Shown here one piece after another: positions 8,655 to 17,431 of a DNA stretch of 47,767 nucleotides (its first letter is position 1; every line of letters starts with the position of its first letter). The translations under genes and the position numbers were made by a program. Source of the DNA: an uncultured Flavobacteriales bacterium (lineage in GTDB: Bacteria; Bacteroidota; Bacteroidia; Flavobacteriales_D; Parvicellaceae). The notes under the pieces are model-generated. The model made no database searches. It saw nothing but the letters and a program-made list of their open reading frames with translations, and was not told where the DNA came from. The DNA is taken from positions 1 through 47,767 of the forward strand of contig CAJQPO010000038.1 of the NCBI GenBank assembly GCA_905480225.1. Reading direction: 5' to 3'.

Positions 8655-8681
8655 AGCCTTAGTTTGCACTAGGGCTTTTTT
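8655..8681 (+). terminator. Rho-independent terminator after the DUF2795 gene
   Basis: AGCCTTAG and CTAGGGCT form an 8-bp stem (one G-U pair) around the loop TTTGCA, followed directly by a run of six T. It lies 25 bases after the stop codon. Confidence 0.8.
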
Positions 8682-8801
8682 ATGGCATTTTGTCAGCATT
8701 TTTCTTTTGGTACAATTTCTGAATATCAAATTGTAGAGGTCAGTATTCCTTGGATAGCAGTGAAATTGAATCCTTAAGGCCTTCACTGTCATTATTTAAA
8801 T

Positions 8802-8809
8802 TAAATTTG
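8802..8809 (+). promoter_or_regulatory. Possible -7 box for secA
   Basis: TAAATTTG matches TAnnTTTG and would put the transcription start about 15 bases before the secA ATG. No TTG lies at the right distance upstream, so support is partial. Confidence 0.3.
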
Positions 8810-8831
8810 TAAACCTTAAATTAAAAGTAGA

Positions 8832-11800
8832 ATGATAGGCGGAATTATTAAGAAATTACTAGGTGGGAACGAGAGTGGTGCAGATTTAAAAGAGATTAAT
8901 CCATTAGTTGAAAAGTCCATAGAAGAATTTGCTAAATTATCTGAAATTACCAATGATGAACTGCGCGAAAAATCTGCTTCATTTAGAAAAAGAATAGCTG
9001 CTTACATTTCGGAGGAAGAAAAACAGTTATCCGATCTTGAAAAAAGAGCTAATGCTACCAATACTGCGATTACCGAAAAAGAACAACTTTACGCCAGCAT
9101 TGACAAAATCAAAAAAGAAATCGACAATAAATTAGAAGTAATTCTAGAAGAAATTTTGCCAGAAGGATTTGCGGTAATGAAAGAAACGGCAAGAAGGTTT
9201 TCGGAAAATGAACAAATCGAAGTTACCGCAAGCTCACTTGACATGAAGCTTTCAGAAACCAAAGAACACATTTCGTTGGTCGGCGACAAAGCTGTTTGGA
9301 AAAATTCTTGGGATGCTGCAGGAACGGAAGTACAATGGAACATGATTCATTACGATGTTCAATTGATTGGAGGAATTGCCTTGCACAAAGGAAAAGTAGC
9401 AGAGATGCAAACGGGTGAAGGCAAAACCTTGGTTGCAACGCTACCCGTATACCTTAACGGTTTGACAGGAAAAGGGGTACACGTAGTTACAGTAAACAAT
9501 TATTTGGCAAAAAGAGACAGTGAATGGATGGGGCCAATGTATGAATTTCATGGTCTTACTGTGGATTGCATTGACAAGTACACACCAAATTCTCCAGAAA
9601 GAATAGAAGCTTATAAAGCTGACGTCACTTTCGGAACCAACAATGAGTTTGGTTTTGATTATTTACGAGATAACATGGTGAATGATCCCGCCAATTTGGT
9701 TCAAAGAAAGCACCATTACGCGATAATAGATGAAGTTGATTCCGTATTGATTGATGACGCCAGAACACCTTTAATAATATCTGGCCCAACCCCTAGAGGT
9801 GATCAACATGAATACCAAGAATTGAAGCCCAAAGTTGAAAGATTGGTTGAAGCTCAGCGAAAACTTGCGCATAGCTACTTAACGGAAGCGAAAAAAAAGT
9901 TAGTTGGACTTAATGATGAAACGGGCGATAAAAAAGTACTTAAAAAGCAAGTTGAAGAAGGTGGAGTCGCACTGTTAAAAGCTTTCAGAGCTTTACCAAA
10001 GAATAAAGCATTGATAAAATACTTGAGCGAACCTGGTATTAGGGCGCACTTACAAAAAACAGAAAACTATTACCTACAAGATCAGGGTAAGGAAATGAAG
10101 AAAATCGATGTTGACCTTCATTTCACTATTGATGAAAAAAATAATTCCATTGAAATTCTTGATAAGGGAATTGACCTCATTTCAGGACAAGAAGACCCCA
10201 CTTTCTACATCATGCCAGACATTGGTTCTATGATTGCTGACATTGAAAACTCGGGGAAATCAGATGAAGAGCAGCTCAAAATGAAAGACAACATGTTCAG
10301 GGATTATCAGGTCAAAGGTGAACGTATCCACACCATGAATCAACTGATGAAAGCCTATACGCTTTTTGAAAAAGAAGTCGAATATGTACTGATGGACAAT
10401 AAAGTTAAAATTGTTGACGAGCAGACCGGTCGAATTATGGATGGCAGAAGATATTCTGACGGATTGCATCAAGCAATTGAAGCGAAAGAAAACGTGAAGG
10501 TAGAAGCTGCTACTCAAACCTATGCGACTGTTACCCTTCAAAATTACTTTAGAATGTACCACAAGCTAGCAGGTATGACAGGTACTGCAGAAACTGAAGC
10601 TAAGGAGCTGTGGGATATTTACGAGTTGGACGTTTTGAGTGTCCCAACGAATAAGCCTATTCAAAGAGACGACAGAGAGGATTTAGTTTTCAAAACTGCA
10701 AGAGAAAAATACAATGCAATAATAGAAGAAATCGAAAAATTAGTCGCCTTAAAACGACCAATATTGGTAGGTACGACTACTGTTGAAATCTCTGAGCTAC
10801 TGAGCAAATTGCTCTCGATGAAAAAAATAAAGCACAACGTGCTTAATGCCAAATTACACCAAAAAGAAGCTCAAATTGTCGCAGAAGCGGGATTACCTGG
10901 AAACGTAACAATCGCTACCAATATGGCAGGTAGGGGAACCGATATTAAGTTAGGTCCAGGAGTGAAAGAAGCAGGTGGCTTGGCAATTATTGGTACTGAG
11001 CGACATGATTCGAGGAGAGTAGATAGACAGCTTAGAGGGCGAGCTGGACGACAAGGAGATCCAGGATCGACCCAGTTCTTTGTTTCGTTAGAAGATAATT
11101 TAATGCGATTGTTTGGGTCAGAACGAATTGCAAAAATGATGGATAGACTTGGCTTAAAAGAAGGCGAAGTGATTCAGCATAAAATGATTACAAAATCCAT
11201 AGAACGTGCCCAAAAGAAAGTAGAAGAAAACAACTTTGGTATTCGTAAAAACTTATTGGAATACGATGATGTAATGAACTCTCAACGTAATGCGATTTAT
11301 AGAAAACGAAAAAATGCCTTATTTGGAGACCGATTAGATCTCGATATTGATACCTCTTTTAATGAAATGGCTGCAAGCATTGTGGATTATAATGTTGAAA
11401 ATGGAGACTATGATAATTTCAAAATGGAATGCATCATGTATATGGCCGTTGAAACTCCCGTAACTGAGGACGTCTTTTTCAGAACTGATGAAGCTGTGTT
11501 GACACAGGAATTGTATGAATTGGCTCAAAAAGCATATTCGAGAAAAAATGAATCCATTGTTGCTCAGGCGATGCCGGTTATTTCTAATGTTTATGCCAAC
11601 GAGAAAGACAATTACAAAAATATGGCTATTCCATTTTTTGATGGAAGACGAAAAATAAACTTGGTAGTTGATTTAGTCGAATCATATGAAAAGCAAGGAG
11701 CGAATATTACCAAAGAGCTAGAAAAAACAGTAACTCTAGCCATCATTGACCAAGAGTGGAAAGAACACTTACGTGAAATGGATGATCTGAGAGTCTCTGT

Positions 11801-12233
11801 TAGAAATGCCCAATACGAACAAAAAGATCCCCTACTTATTTACAAATTGGAATCATTTGAACTATTTCGAGGGATGATGGATCAACTGAATAAGGATACA
11901 TTATCCTTTTTGATGCGGGCACACTTGCCATCTCCAGAAGAAGAACAACAGGCTTCTAAAAGACAAATGCCTAATCAGACAGATGTTTCTAAACTTCAAA
12001 CAGGTAGAACTAACTTAACGGATGCATCGCAGCAAAACCAGCAAGTTGCAAATAGGCAACAAAATGGTGCGCCAAAGAAAAGAATGCCCGAAGTTCGAGA
12101 AGTTCGAAAGATTGGAAGAAATGATAGAGTAAAATTACTCAATGTCCGTTCTGGCGAAACGAAGGAAATGAAATTCAAACAAGCTGAACAATTAATTTCT
12201 AATGGACTTTGGCAATTGGTAGACGAAGATTAA
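8832..12233 (+). CDS. secA: Preprotein translocase ATPase SecA
   Basis: SecA drives preproteins through SecYEG at the inner membrane by ATP hydrolysis. The 1133-residue length is typical for Bacteroidota and longer than the roughly 900 residues of E. coli SecA. The extra length sits partly in a helical insertion in the preprotein-binding region (about residues 335-440). Visible motifs are the Walker A MQTGEGKTLVATLP (from residue 192), the DEAD-like IIDEVDSVLIDDARTPL, the MAGMTGTAETEA region, NMAGRGTDIKLG, and the arginine-rich QLRGRAGRQGDPG. The C-terminal CxC...CH zinc finger of proteobacterial SecA is absent; a glutamine-rich linker leads to a short conserved tail ending WQLVDED. It is convergent with yifB, 11 bases away. 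Confidence 0.98.
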   Translation: MIGGIIKKLLGGNESGADLKEINPLVEKSIEEFAKLSEITNDELREKSASFRKRIAAYISEEEKQLSDLEKRANATNTAITEKEQLYASIDKIKKEIDNKLEVILEEILPEGFAVMKETARRFSENEQIEVTASSLDMKLSETKEHISLVGDKAVWKNSWDAAGTEVQWNMIHYDVQLIGGIALHKGKVAEMQTGEGKTLVATLPVYLNGLTGKGVHVVTVNNYLAKRDSEWMGPMYEFHGLTVDCIDKYTPNSPERIEAYKADVTFGTNNEFGFDYLRDNMVNDPANLVQRKHHYAIIDEVDSVLIDDARTPLIISGPTPRGDQHEYQELKPKVERLVEAQRKLAHSYLTEAKKKLVGLNDETGDKKVLKKQVEEGGVALLKAFRALPKNKALIKYLSEPGIRAHLQKTENYYLQDQGKEMKKIDVDLHFTIDEKNNSIEILDKGIDLISGQEDPTFYIMPDIGSMIADIENSGKSDEEQLKMKDNMFRDYQVKGERIHTMNQLMKAYTLFEKEVEYVLMDNKVKIVDEQTGRIMDGRRYSDGLHQAIEAKENVKVEAATQTYATVTLQNYFRMYHKLAGMTGTAETEAKELWDIYELDVLSVPTNKPIQRDDREDLVFKTAREKYNAIIEEIEKLVALKRPILVGTTTVEISELLSKLLSMKKIKHNVLNAKLHQKEAQIVAEAGLPGNVTIATNMAGRGTDIKLGPGVKEAGGLAIIGTERHDSRRVDRQLRGRAGRQGDPGSTQFFVSLEDNLMRLFGSERIAKMMDRLGLKEGEVIQHKMITKSIERAQKKVEENNFGIRKNLLEYDDVMNSQRNAIYRKRKNALFGDRLDLDIDTSFNEMAASIVDYNVENGDYDNFKMECIMYMAVETPVTEDVFFRTDEAVLTQELYELAQKAYSRKNESIVAQAMPVISNVYANEKDNYKNMAIPFFDGRRKINLVVDLVESYEKQGANITKELEKTVTLAIIDQEWKEHLREMDDLRVSVRNAQYEQKDPLLIYKLESFELFRGMMDQLNKDTLSFLMRAHLPSPEEEQQASKRQMPNQTDVSKLQTGRTNLTDASQQNQQVANRQQNGAPKKRMPEVREVRKIGRNDRVKLLNVRSGETKEMKFKQAEQLISNGLWQLVDED

Positions 12234-12242
12234 ACAATCTTC
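12225..12242. terminator. Compact hairpin shared by secA and yifB ends
   Basis: GAAGATT-AAAC-AATCTTC is a perfect 7-bp stem with a 4-base loop that overlaps the secA stop codon and lies just before the yifB stop. AT-rich sequence follows but no strong T run, so it is a weak bidirectional terminator candidate. Confidence 0.4.
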
Positions 12243-12244
12243 AT

Positions 12245-13783
12245 TTAATTCTGCCAGCCCATGCGATCAAGTGACCGGTATTGAATTGCTTCAGCAATGT
12301 GTGCTCCCTTTATGCCAGCTGATTCTTCTAAATCCGCAATTGTTCTAGCAACTTTGAATATTCGACTATACGTTCTTGCACTTAATCCAAATTTCTGCAT
12401 GGCATTTCGCAGTAATGTCTCACCAACCTGATCAATTCTACAATGTTCTTCCTGCAAAGATGGTGTAAGCTGAGCATTAGCGTGAATTCCTTCATTTAGA
12501 GAATACCGTTTATTTTGAATCAATCTTGCTTTTAACACGCGTTGTCTTATCTCAGCACTGCACTCGCGCTCGCCTTTTTCAGCTAATGTTTCGTAAGGAA
12601 CTGGGTTGACTTCTATGTGCAGATCTATTCGATCTAATAATGGACCAGAGATCTTATTTAAGTACCGCTGAATTGCATATTCCGAATCCGGATGTGCTTG
12701 ATTTGGATTATAAAAATCACCACTTGGAGAGGGGTTCATCGCAGCAACTAACATAAAATTAGCCGGGAAATCTACAGAGGTTGCGGCCCGAGCAATTGTA
12801 ACTGTTCTGTCTTCTATTGGCTGCCGCATCACTTCCAGAACTTGCCTGTTAAATTCTGGAAGTTCATCCAAAAATAGAATGCCGTTGTGCGCCAATGATA
12901 TTTCACCAGGCTTTGGATTGGAACCACCACCAACAAGTGCAGCTCCAGAAGAAGTGTGGTGCGGAGCTCGGAATGGCCTTTTTGTAATCAATCCTCCATT
13001 TTTACCCAAAGTACCAGCGACAGAATGTATTTTTGTCGTTTCCATCGCCTCATCTAATGAAAGCGGTGGTAAAATAGTAGGCATTCTTTTAGCCAACATT
13101 GATTTTCCTGAACCTGGAGGCCCAACTAACACCACATTATGTCCCCCAGCCGCAGCTATTTCGAGACCACGCTTAACGTTTTCTTGACCTTTCACATCGG
13201 CAAAATCCAAATCAAAAATTGGATCGTTCGTTAATTCTAAATCTGATTTATACTGTGCACAATTGTTTAACCCTGCCTGACCGTTAAAAAACGCTATTAC
13301 TTGATTTAAATTTTTGGCTACCAGTATTTCAACACCTTCCACCATGGCTATTTCATTCGCATTTTCTTCCGGCAGAATCACTCCTTTAAACCCTGCACTT
13401 AATGCTTTCAATGCAATCGATAACCCCCCTTTAATTGATCGAAGTTCCCCATCCAAAGCTAACTCCCCCATAATTATATAATCTCCTACGTTTTCTGAAT
13501 TTATTTGACCCGATGCCGCTAGCATTCCTATAGCAATCGGCAAATCATAAGCACTACCCTCTTTTCTAATATCTGCAGGTGCAAGATTGACAGTAGTTCG
13601 TTTTACCGGAATTCGAAAGCCAATATTAGTCGTTGCAGCTGCAATTCTATACCAACTTTCCTTTACCGCATTATCTGGAAGCCCAACCATAAAGAACTTT
13701 TTTCCTCGGGCAATATTAACTTCAATTGTAATTTTTAGCGCATCAATCCCACAAACTGCGCATCCATAAGTTTTTACTAACAT
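12245..13783 (-). CDS. comM: YifB/ComM family Mg-chelatase-like AAA ATPase
   Basis: The 512-residue protein matches the YifB/ComM family. ComM of naturally competent Proteobacteria is a hexameric branch-migration helicase that helps integrate transforming DNA, and the gene is also widespread in non-competent bacteria. An N-terminal ChlI-like domain (about 20-170, with AVKESWYRIAAA and LAPADIRKEGSAYDLPIA) is followed by the AAA core with Walker A GPPGSGKS (221-228), the LFLDELPEF Walker B, the RAPHHTSSGAALVGGG loop, and a C-terminal helical lid. It is cytoplasmic. A match to the -7 box lies 18 bases upstream. Confidence 0.95.
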   Translation of the reverse strand: MLVKTYGCAVCGIDALKITIEVNIARGKKFFMVGLPDNAVKESWYRIAAATTNIGFRIPVKRTTVNLAPADIRKEGSAYDLPIAIGMLAASGQINSENVGDYIIMGELALDGELRSIKGGLSIALKALSAGFKGVILPEENANEIAMVEGVEILVAKNLNQVIAFFNGQAGLNNCAQYKSDLELTNDPIFDLDFADVKGQENVKRGLEIAAAGGHNVVLVGPPGSGKSMLAKRMPTILPPLSLDEAMETTKIHSVAGTLGKNGGLITKRPFRAPHHTSSGAALVGGGSNPKPGEISLAHNGILFLDELPEFNRQVLEVMRQPIEDRTVTIARAATSVDFPANFMLVAAMNPSPSGDFYNPNQAHPDSEYAIQRYLNKISGPLLDRIDLHIEVNPVPYETLAEKGERECSAEIRQRVLKARLIQNKRYSLNEGIHANAQLTPSLQEEHCRIDQVGETLLRNAMQKFGLSARTYSRIFKVARTIADLEESAGIKGAHIAEAIQYRSLDRMGWQN

Positions 13784-13800
13784 AATTTGATTTTGGTTGG

Positions 13801-13808
13801 CAAAAGTA
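13801..13808 (-). promoter_or_regulatory. -7 promoter box for yifB
   Basis: Read on the minus strand this is TACTTTTG, a full match to TAnnTTTG, ending 18 bases before the yifB ATG. No clear TTG is seen at -33. Confidence 0.4.
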
Positions 13809-13866
13809 ATGGAATAGCACCTTTAGTTTTGCCATAAAAAACAAATCAAATTGCCTAATCTACACG

Positions 13867-13881
13867 ATGTACTACGTACAT
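13867..13881. repeat. Short palindrome in the yifB/DsbD-alpha gap
   Basis: ATGTAC-TAC-GTACAT is a dyad with 6-bp arms and a 3-base centre. It sits in the 215-base gap between the yifB start and the end of the minus-strand lipoprotein gene. I see no coding sequence in this gap; the dyad may be an operator but could be chance. Confidence 0.25.
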
Positions 13882-13983
13882 GATTTTAAATTAAAATGTT
13901 GAAATAATTAACAAGTCCAACGTCTATTTTGATGTCAAAAAGACCTAGCAATCGATAAGTAAAGCTTTTGAAAAAATTTATAA

Positions 13984-14000
13984 AAAGGAGTTAATCCTTT
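13984..14000 (-). terminator. Hairpin terminator of the DsbD-alpha-like lipoprotein gene
   Basis: On the minus strand AAAGGA-TTAAC-TCCTTT overlaps the stop codon. It is followed by T-rich sequence with a TTTTTA run and further T tracts. The stem is only 6 bp. Confidence 0.45.
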
Positions 14001-14535
14001 ATTTTGATCCCACTTCAATCCGTAAATCGAGATCAATTGGAGGTAAGCATTTCTCATCATCACATACCATATAGTTAACTTGTCCCGAAATGGTAAATGG
14101 TTCATCCGTTGTTCTAACTACGCGTTGTGTAAATGTTGTTCTGTTTTGAAAAAACCGCACATTCATTCCAAAGTTTTGATCGTATTCCTCTTTTGCCGTT
14201 CCTTCAAAAACTTTACCCAAAAAAATACAGCTATCTGACTTATTGAAACTGAATACAGTAGGAAGTGGCCCTTCATCAGATTCTAAGTTTTGAGAATATA
14301 AATGCCAACCGTCTTCGATTTTAGCATTTATCCTTAATTCAATGGTATCGTTATTCGCCTGCCATTCCGCCTCACTTTTCCAAAGTACGTTGTTTTCTAA
14401 ACCGTGAAAGCTAAAAGTGATTTTGCGTTCCAATACTGAATTGGAAGTCGATTTATTCACTGTACAACTTTGAGTTATCAAGAACAGGAATAAAGAACAT
14501 CCGAAAACAATAATAATTTTTGAGAATTTCTGCAT
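13999..14535 (-). CDS. Stand-alone DsbD-alpha-like lipoprotein
   Basis: The 178-residue protein starts with a lipoprotein-like signal (FLITQSC, Cys near residue 24). It then has a single immunoglobulin-like domain matching the periplasmic N-terminal domain of DsbD: WHLYSQN and EGPLPT are followed by a redox motif CDDEKCLPP near the C-terminus. In DsbD this domain passes electrons from the membrane part to periplasmic partners through a cysteine pair. The next gene, divergent and 113 bases away, is full-length DsbD with the same domain, so this is probably a paralogous partner that carries reducing equivalents to an envelope substrate. The lipobox is non-canonical (TQSC), so the anchor is likely but not certain. 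Confidence 0.85.
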   Translation of the reverse strand: MQKFSKIIIVFGCSLFLFLITQSCTVNKSTSNSVLERKITFSFHGLENNVLWKSEAEWQANNDTIELRINAKIEDGWHLYSQNLESDEGPLPTVFSFNKSDSCIFLGKVFEGTAKEEYDQNFGMNVRFFQNRTTFTQRVVRTTDEPFTISGQVNYMVCDDEKCLPPIDLDLRIEVGSK

Positions 14536-14648
14536 CGGTTTAAAGTTAAAACATCTTTTAAAATGGCTAAATAAATTAATTCGATTAACAATCCAACATA
14601 CTACTTAAAATTAAACGCATTCTAGCCACTTATTTTATTTATTTTTGA

Positions 14649-17057
14649 ATGCATAAATATTTCAACTCAATGAAGGTTTTTCAATTTATAACAATAACCC
14701 TTTTTCTTTGCCTTGTTTCTCACTTAGGAATTTGTCAAGATGAAAAAGTCAATTGGTCTATTGCCGTTGAAGATTACGGAGACAAACAAACCATTGTTAT
14801 TTCTGGCAATACTATTCCAGGATGGCATATTTACACCACGAATCCACCAGACCCTCTTGCTGGCCCACTGCCGACATACATTGAATTAGAAGATTCGGAT
14901 AAATTTGAAAAAATTGGTGAAATTGAAGAAAAAACCGTTGAAACGCATGTTAATTCAATTGGTGAAAAAGAAGGTGTATTTGTTAGTAACCCCGGTGTCT
15001 TTCTAATAGAAATTAATCGTAAAACATCCGATGCGTTCGACATCCCTGTTTTCATTGAATACCAAACCTGTGATGATTCAAAATGCATTAATGCACAAGC
15101 CAATTTAGTGGCTAAAATACTGCCCCAAAACGGACTTCAGAACAATAATCCTGTAGCAGATTCTAACGCAATTGATGATAAGAACCAGAATCTTGTAGAA
15201 TCTAATCATTCGTTTTCTTGGAAAATACAGGCGTATAAAATTGACAGTACCAATTACCAAGTGAATCTAACTCCCATTGAAGCAAATACCTATGAGGTGT
15301 TGTATTCAAGCAGCACTGATGTGAGTATTAATCTCCTTTCTGACAATTTTGAACTGCAAGATTCAACTCATGCCATCACCTATGAATCCACTAATTCTGT
15401 GTCTGGAGAGCCCTTTGAAGCATTGACTCCAGGAGCACCCTACAGTTTCTTTTTGAAAGCAAAGACAGAGGAGAAAAACATCAAGTTTACGGTAAATTAT
15501 TCTGCTACATCAAAAATTGATTCATTCGAGGGTTTTGGAGACGTTATGGAAACGGATTTGAATAATGCTACAATGCTTACCACTAGTTCTCAAAAAGAAC
15601 AATCCTATTGGGCCATTTTCTTTATCGCATTCCTAAGTGGTTTTGCAGCACTTCTCACGCCTTGCGTTTTTCCAATGATTCCAATGACCGTTAGTTTTTT
15701 CACCAAAACGTCAAAAACAAAAGCCTCTGGAATCAAAAATGCAATCCTCTATGCAATTTCTATCGTTGTCATTTATGTCGTGCTTGGATTAGCGGTAACG
15801 GGAGCTTTTGGCTCAGATGCGCTCAATGCATTATCAACCAATGTTTGGTTTAACATCGCTTTCTTTTTGCTCCTGATTATTTTTGGTATTTCTTTTCTAG
15901 GCGCTTTTGAAATTACTTTACCCTCTAAATGGGTCAATAAAGTAGACCGTCAAGCGGATAAAGGAGGTCTAATTGGCATTTTCTTTATGGCTTTTGCTTT
16001 GGCATTGGTTTCCTTCTCTTGCACTGGCCCAATAATCGGAACGTTGCTTGTTGAAGCCGCTGATCAAGGAGGCCTCAGTCCATTCTTTGGAATGTTGGGA
16101 TTCTCTTTAGCATTGGCTTTACCATTCGGCTTGTTTGCAGCGTTTCCCGGATGGCTCAATTCATTACCGAAGTCTGGTGGCTGGCTAAACTCTGTTAAAG
16201 TTGTTCTAGGTCTTTTAGAAATTGCCTTTGCCCTGAAGTTTTTGTCAAAAGCAGACTTAGTGACACAATCTCATTTACTGGAACGGGAAATGTTCTTAGC
16301 CATTTGGATTGTGCTATTTACGATTATCGGATTGTATTTGTTGGGCAAGATAAAATTTCCACATGACTCACCACTTAACCATATTTCAATTCCAAGATTT
16401 GGATTTGCAGTAATTGCTCTGGTATTCGCCGTTTATATGATTCCTGGACTTTGGGGAGCTCCTTTAAACATTTTAGCTGGATTCCCACCTCCTCCTAGCT
16501 ATTCGGAATCACCATATGGTATAGGAGGTGAACCTCCGGAGCATGGGGATATACCAGAAGGTGGCCATCGAGACGCTAAGGGCATTTTAATGTTTGAAGA
16601 TTTAGCGTTTGCGAGAGCATATGCTGATGAAGTTGATAAGCCACTCATGTTAGATTTTACTGGATTTGGATGCGAAAATTGTCGAAAAATGGAGCAAAAC
16701 GTTTGGTACCACAAAGATATTCTCAGCTATATGCAAGATTCTGTTGTAGTTGCGTCCCTGCATGCTGATGACAAGACTTTATTACCGAAAGAACAACAAG
16801 TAACCAAGCCTGATGGTTATCGGGTTAGAAGCATCGGAAATAAGTGGAGCTATTTAGAAAGAACGGTTTACGGCGAACAAAGTCAACCACTTTATGTAAT
16901 GTTGGATAAAGCAGACCAAATGTGTGGAATCAAAGCAAGCTATGAAACCCATGGTGAAGTTGAATTGTTTCAAGAATGGCTAAACTCAAACCTAACCGAA
17001 TACAGAGCCCGAAAGAACGCGAAGATTGTTATCGATGACGGTATACCTAATAATTAA
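14649..17057 (+). CDS. dsbD: Thiol:disulfide interchange protein DsbD
   Basis: This inner-membrane protein moves electrons from cytoplasmic thioredoxin to periplasmic thiol proteins, including those for cytochrome c maturation. The layout is full length (802 residues). A signal peptide precedes a DsbD-alpha domain (DPLAGPLPT, CDDSKC with Cys141 and Cys146). A multi-pass membrane domain follows (about 320-600) with LLTPCVFPM (Cys339) and SFSCTGP (Cys458), and a C-terminal thioredoxin-like domain has GFGCENCRKM (Cys675, Cys678). A second ATG at 14670 starts directly at the signal peptide. A -7-like TATTTTTG at 14640-14647 would place transcription start after the first ATG, so 14670 may be the true start. 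Confidence 0.95.
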   Translation: MHKYFNSMKVFQFITITLFLCLVSHLGICQDEKVNWSIAVEDYGDKQTIVISGNTIPGWHIYTTNPPDPLAGPLPTYIELEDSDKFEKIGEIEEKTVETHVNSIGEKEGVFVSNPGVFLIEINRKTSDAFDIPVFIEYQTCDDSKCINAQANLVAKILPQNGLQNNNPVADSNAIDDKNQNLVESNHSFSWKIQAYKIDSTNYQVNLTPIEANTYEVLYSSSTDVSINLLSDNFELQDSTHAITYESTNSVSGEPFEALTPGAPYSFFLKAKTEEKNIKFTVNYSATSKIDSFEGFGDVMETDLNNATMLTTSSQKEQSYWAIFFIAFLSGFAALLTPCVFPMIPMTVSFFTKTSKTKASGIKNAILYAISIVVIYVVLGLAVTGAFGSDALNALSTNVWFNIAFFLLLIIFGISFLGAFEITLPSKWVNKVDRQADKGGLIGIFFMAFALALVSFSCTGPIIGTLLVEAADQGGLSPFFGMLGFSLALALPFGLFAAFPGWLNSLPKSGGWLNSVKVVLGLLEIAFALKFLSKADLVTQSHLLEREMFLAIWIVLFTIIGLYLLGKIKFPHDSPLNHISIPRFGFAVIALVFAVYMIPGLWGAPLNILAGFPPPPSYSESPYGIGGEPPEHGDIPEGGHRDAKGILMFEDLAFARAYADEVDKPLMLDFTGFGCENCRKMEQNVWYHKDILSYMQDSVVVASLHADDKTLLPKEQQVTKPDGYRVRSIGNKWSYLERTVYGEQSQPLYVMLDKADQMCGIKASYETHGEVELFQEWLNSNLTEYRARKNAKIVIDDGIPNN

Positions 17058-17087
17058 CATTTTGCAGTAACTACTTGACAAAAGCTA

Positions 17088-17372
17088 CTACAATCGTATG
17101 TCTACAACTCTTCTAATGGGGATAATCACACCGCCTTTTAATACAATGTGTTTTTCTCCTGCAGCCCAAACGGTAGTTCTAACCTCTCTGGTATCTGTTT
17201 CGTCTTGAAAAATTATCCGAATCTTATTGTGATGGATATTTCCCAATATCTGAGCATTTCTTAGCTTTCTTTTAAGCTCTCTTTTTTCTTCAGGCGTTTT
17301 ATTAAGTGAGTAGGAAGGAAAGTTCAGAGAAGAAATGTCTTCCTTCTCGATAATCTGAGATTCCGTTTTCAT
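17088..17372 (-). CDS. Small conserved Bacteroidota protein of unknown function
   Basis: The 94-residue protein has a charged helical N-terminal half with a run of Lys, Arg and Glu (about 27-40). The second half looks beta-rich (KIRIIFQDETDTREVRTTVW, then HIVLKGGVIIPIRRVVDI), a pattern I associate with small conserved Flavobacteriia proteins of barrel-like fold. No catalytic residues, signal peptide or membrane segments are visible. It follows tilS on the same strand after 59 bases and is convergent with dsbD. The function is unknown. Confidence 0.75.
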   Translation of the reverse strand: MKTESQIIEKEDISSLNFPSYSLNKTPEEKRELKRKLRNAQILGNIHHNKIRIIFQDETDTREVRTTVWAAGEKHIVLKGGVIIPIRRVVDIRL

Positions 17373-17431
17373 AACTCGTGAATGTTAAATTGTGACTTCC
17401 TAATGCTAAAATAAGTATACGTCGAGTATTT

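Noticed and set aside
9089-9343. Minus-strand open frames inside secA
   Set aside because: They lie wholly inside a well-supported gene, show no motifs and have the composition of reversed secA.
12879-13187. Plus-strand open frame inside yifB
   Set aside because: It is antisense to the AAA core and has no recognisable domain.
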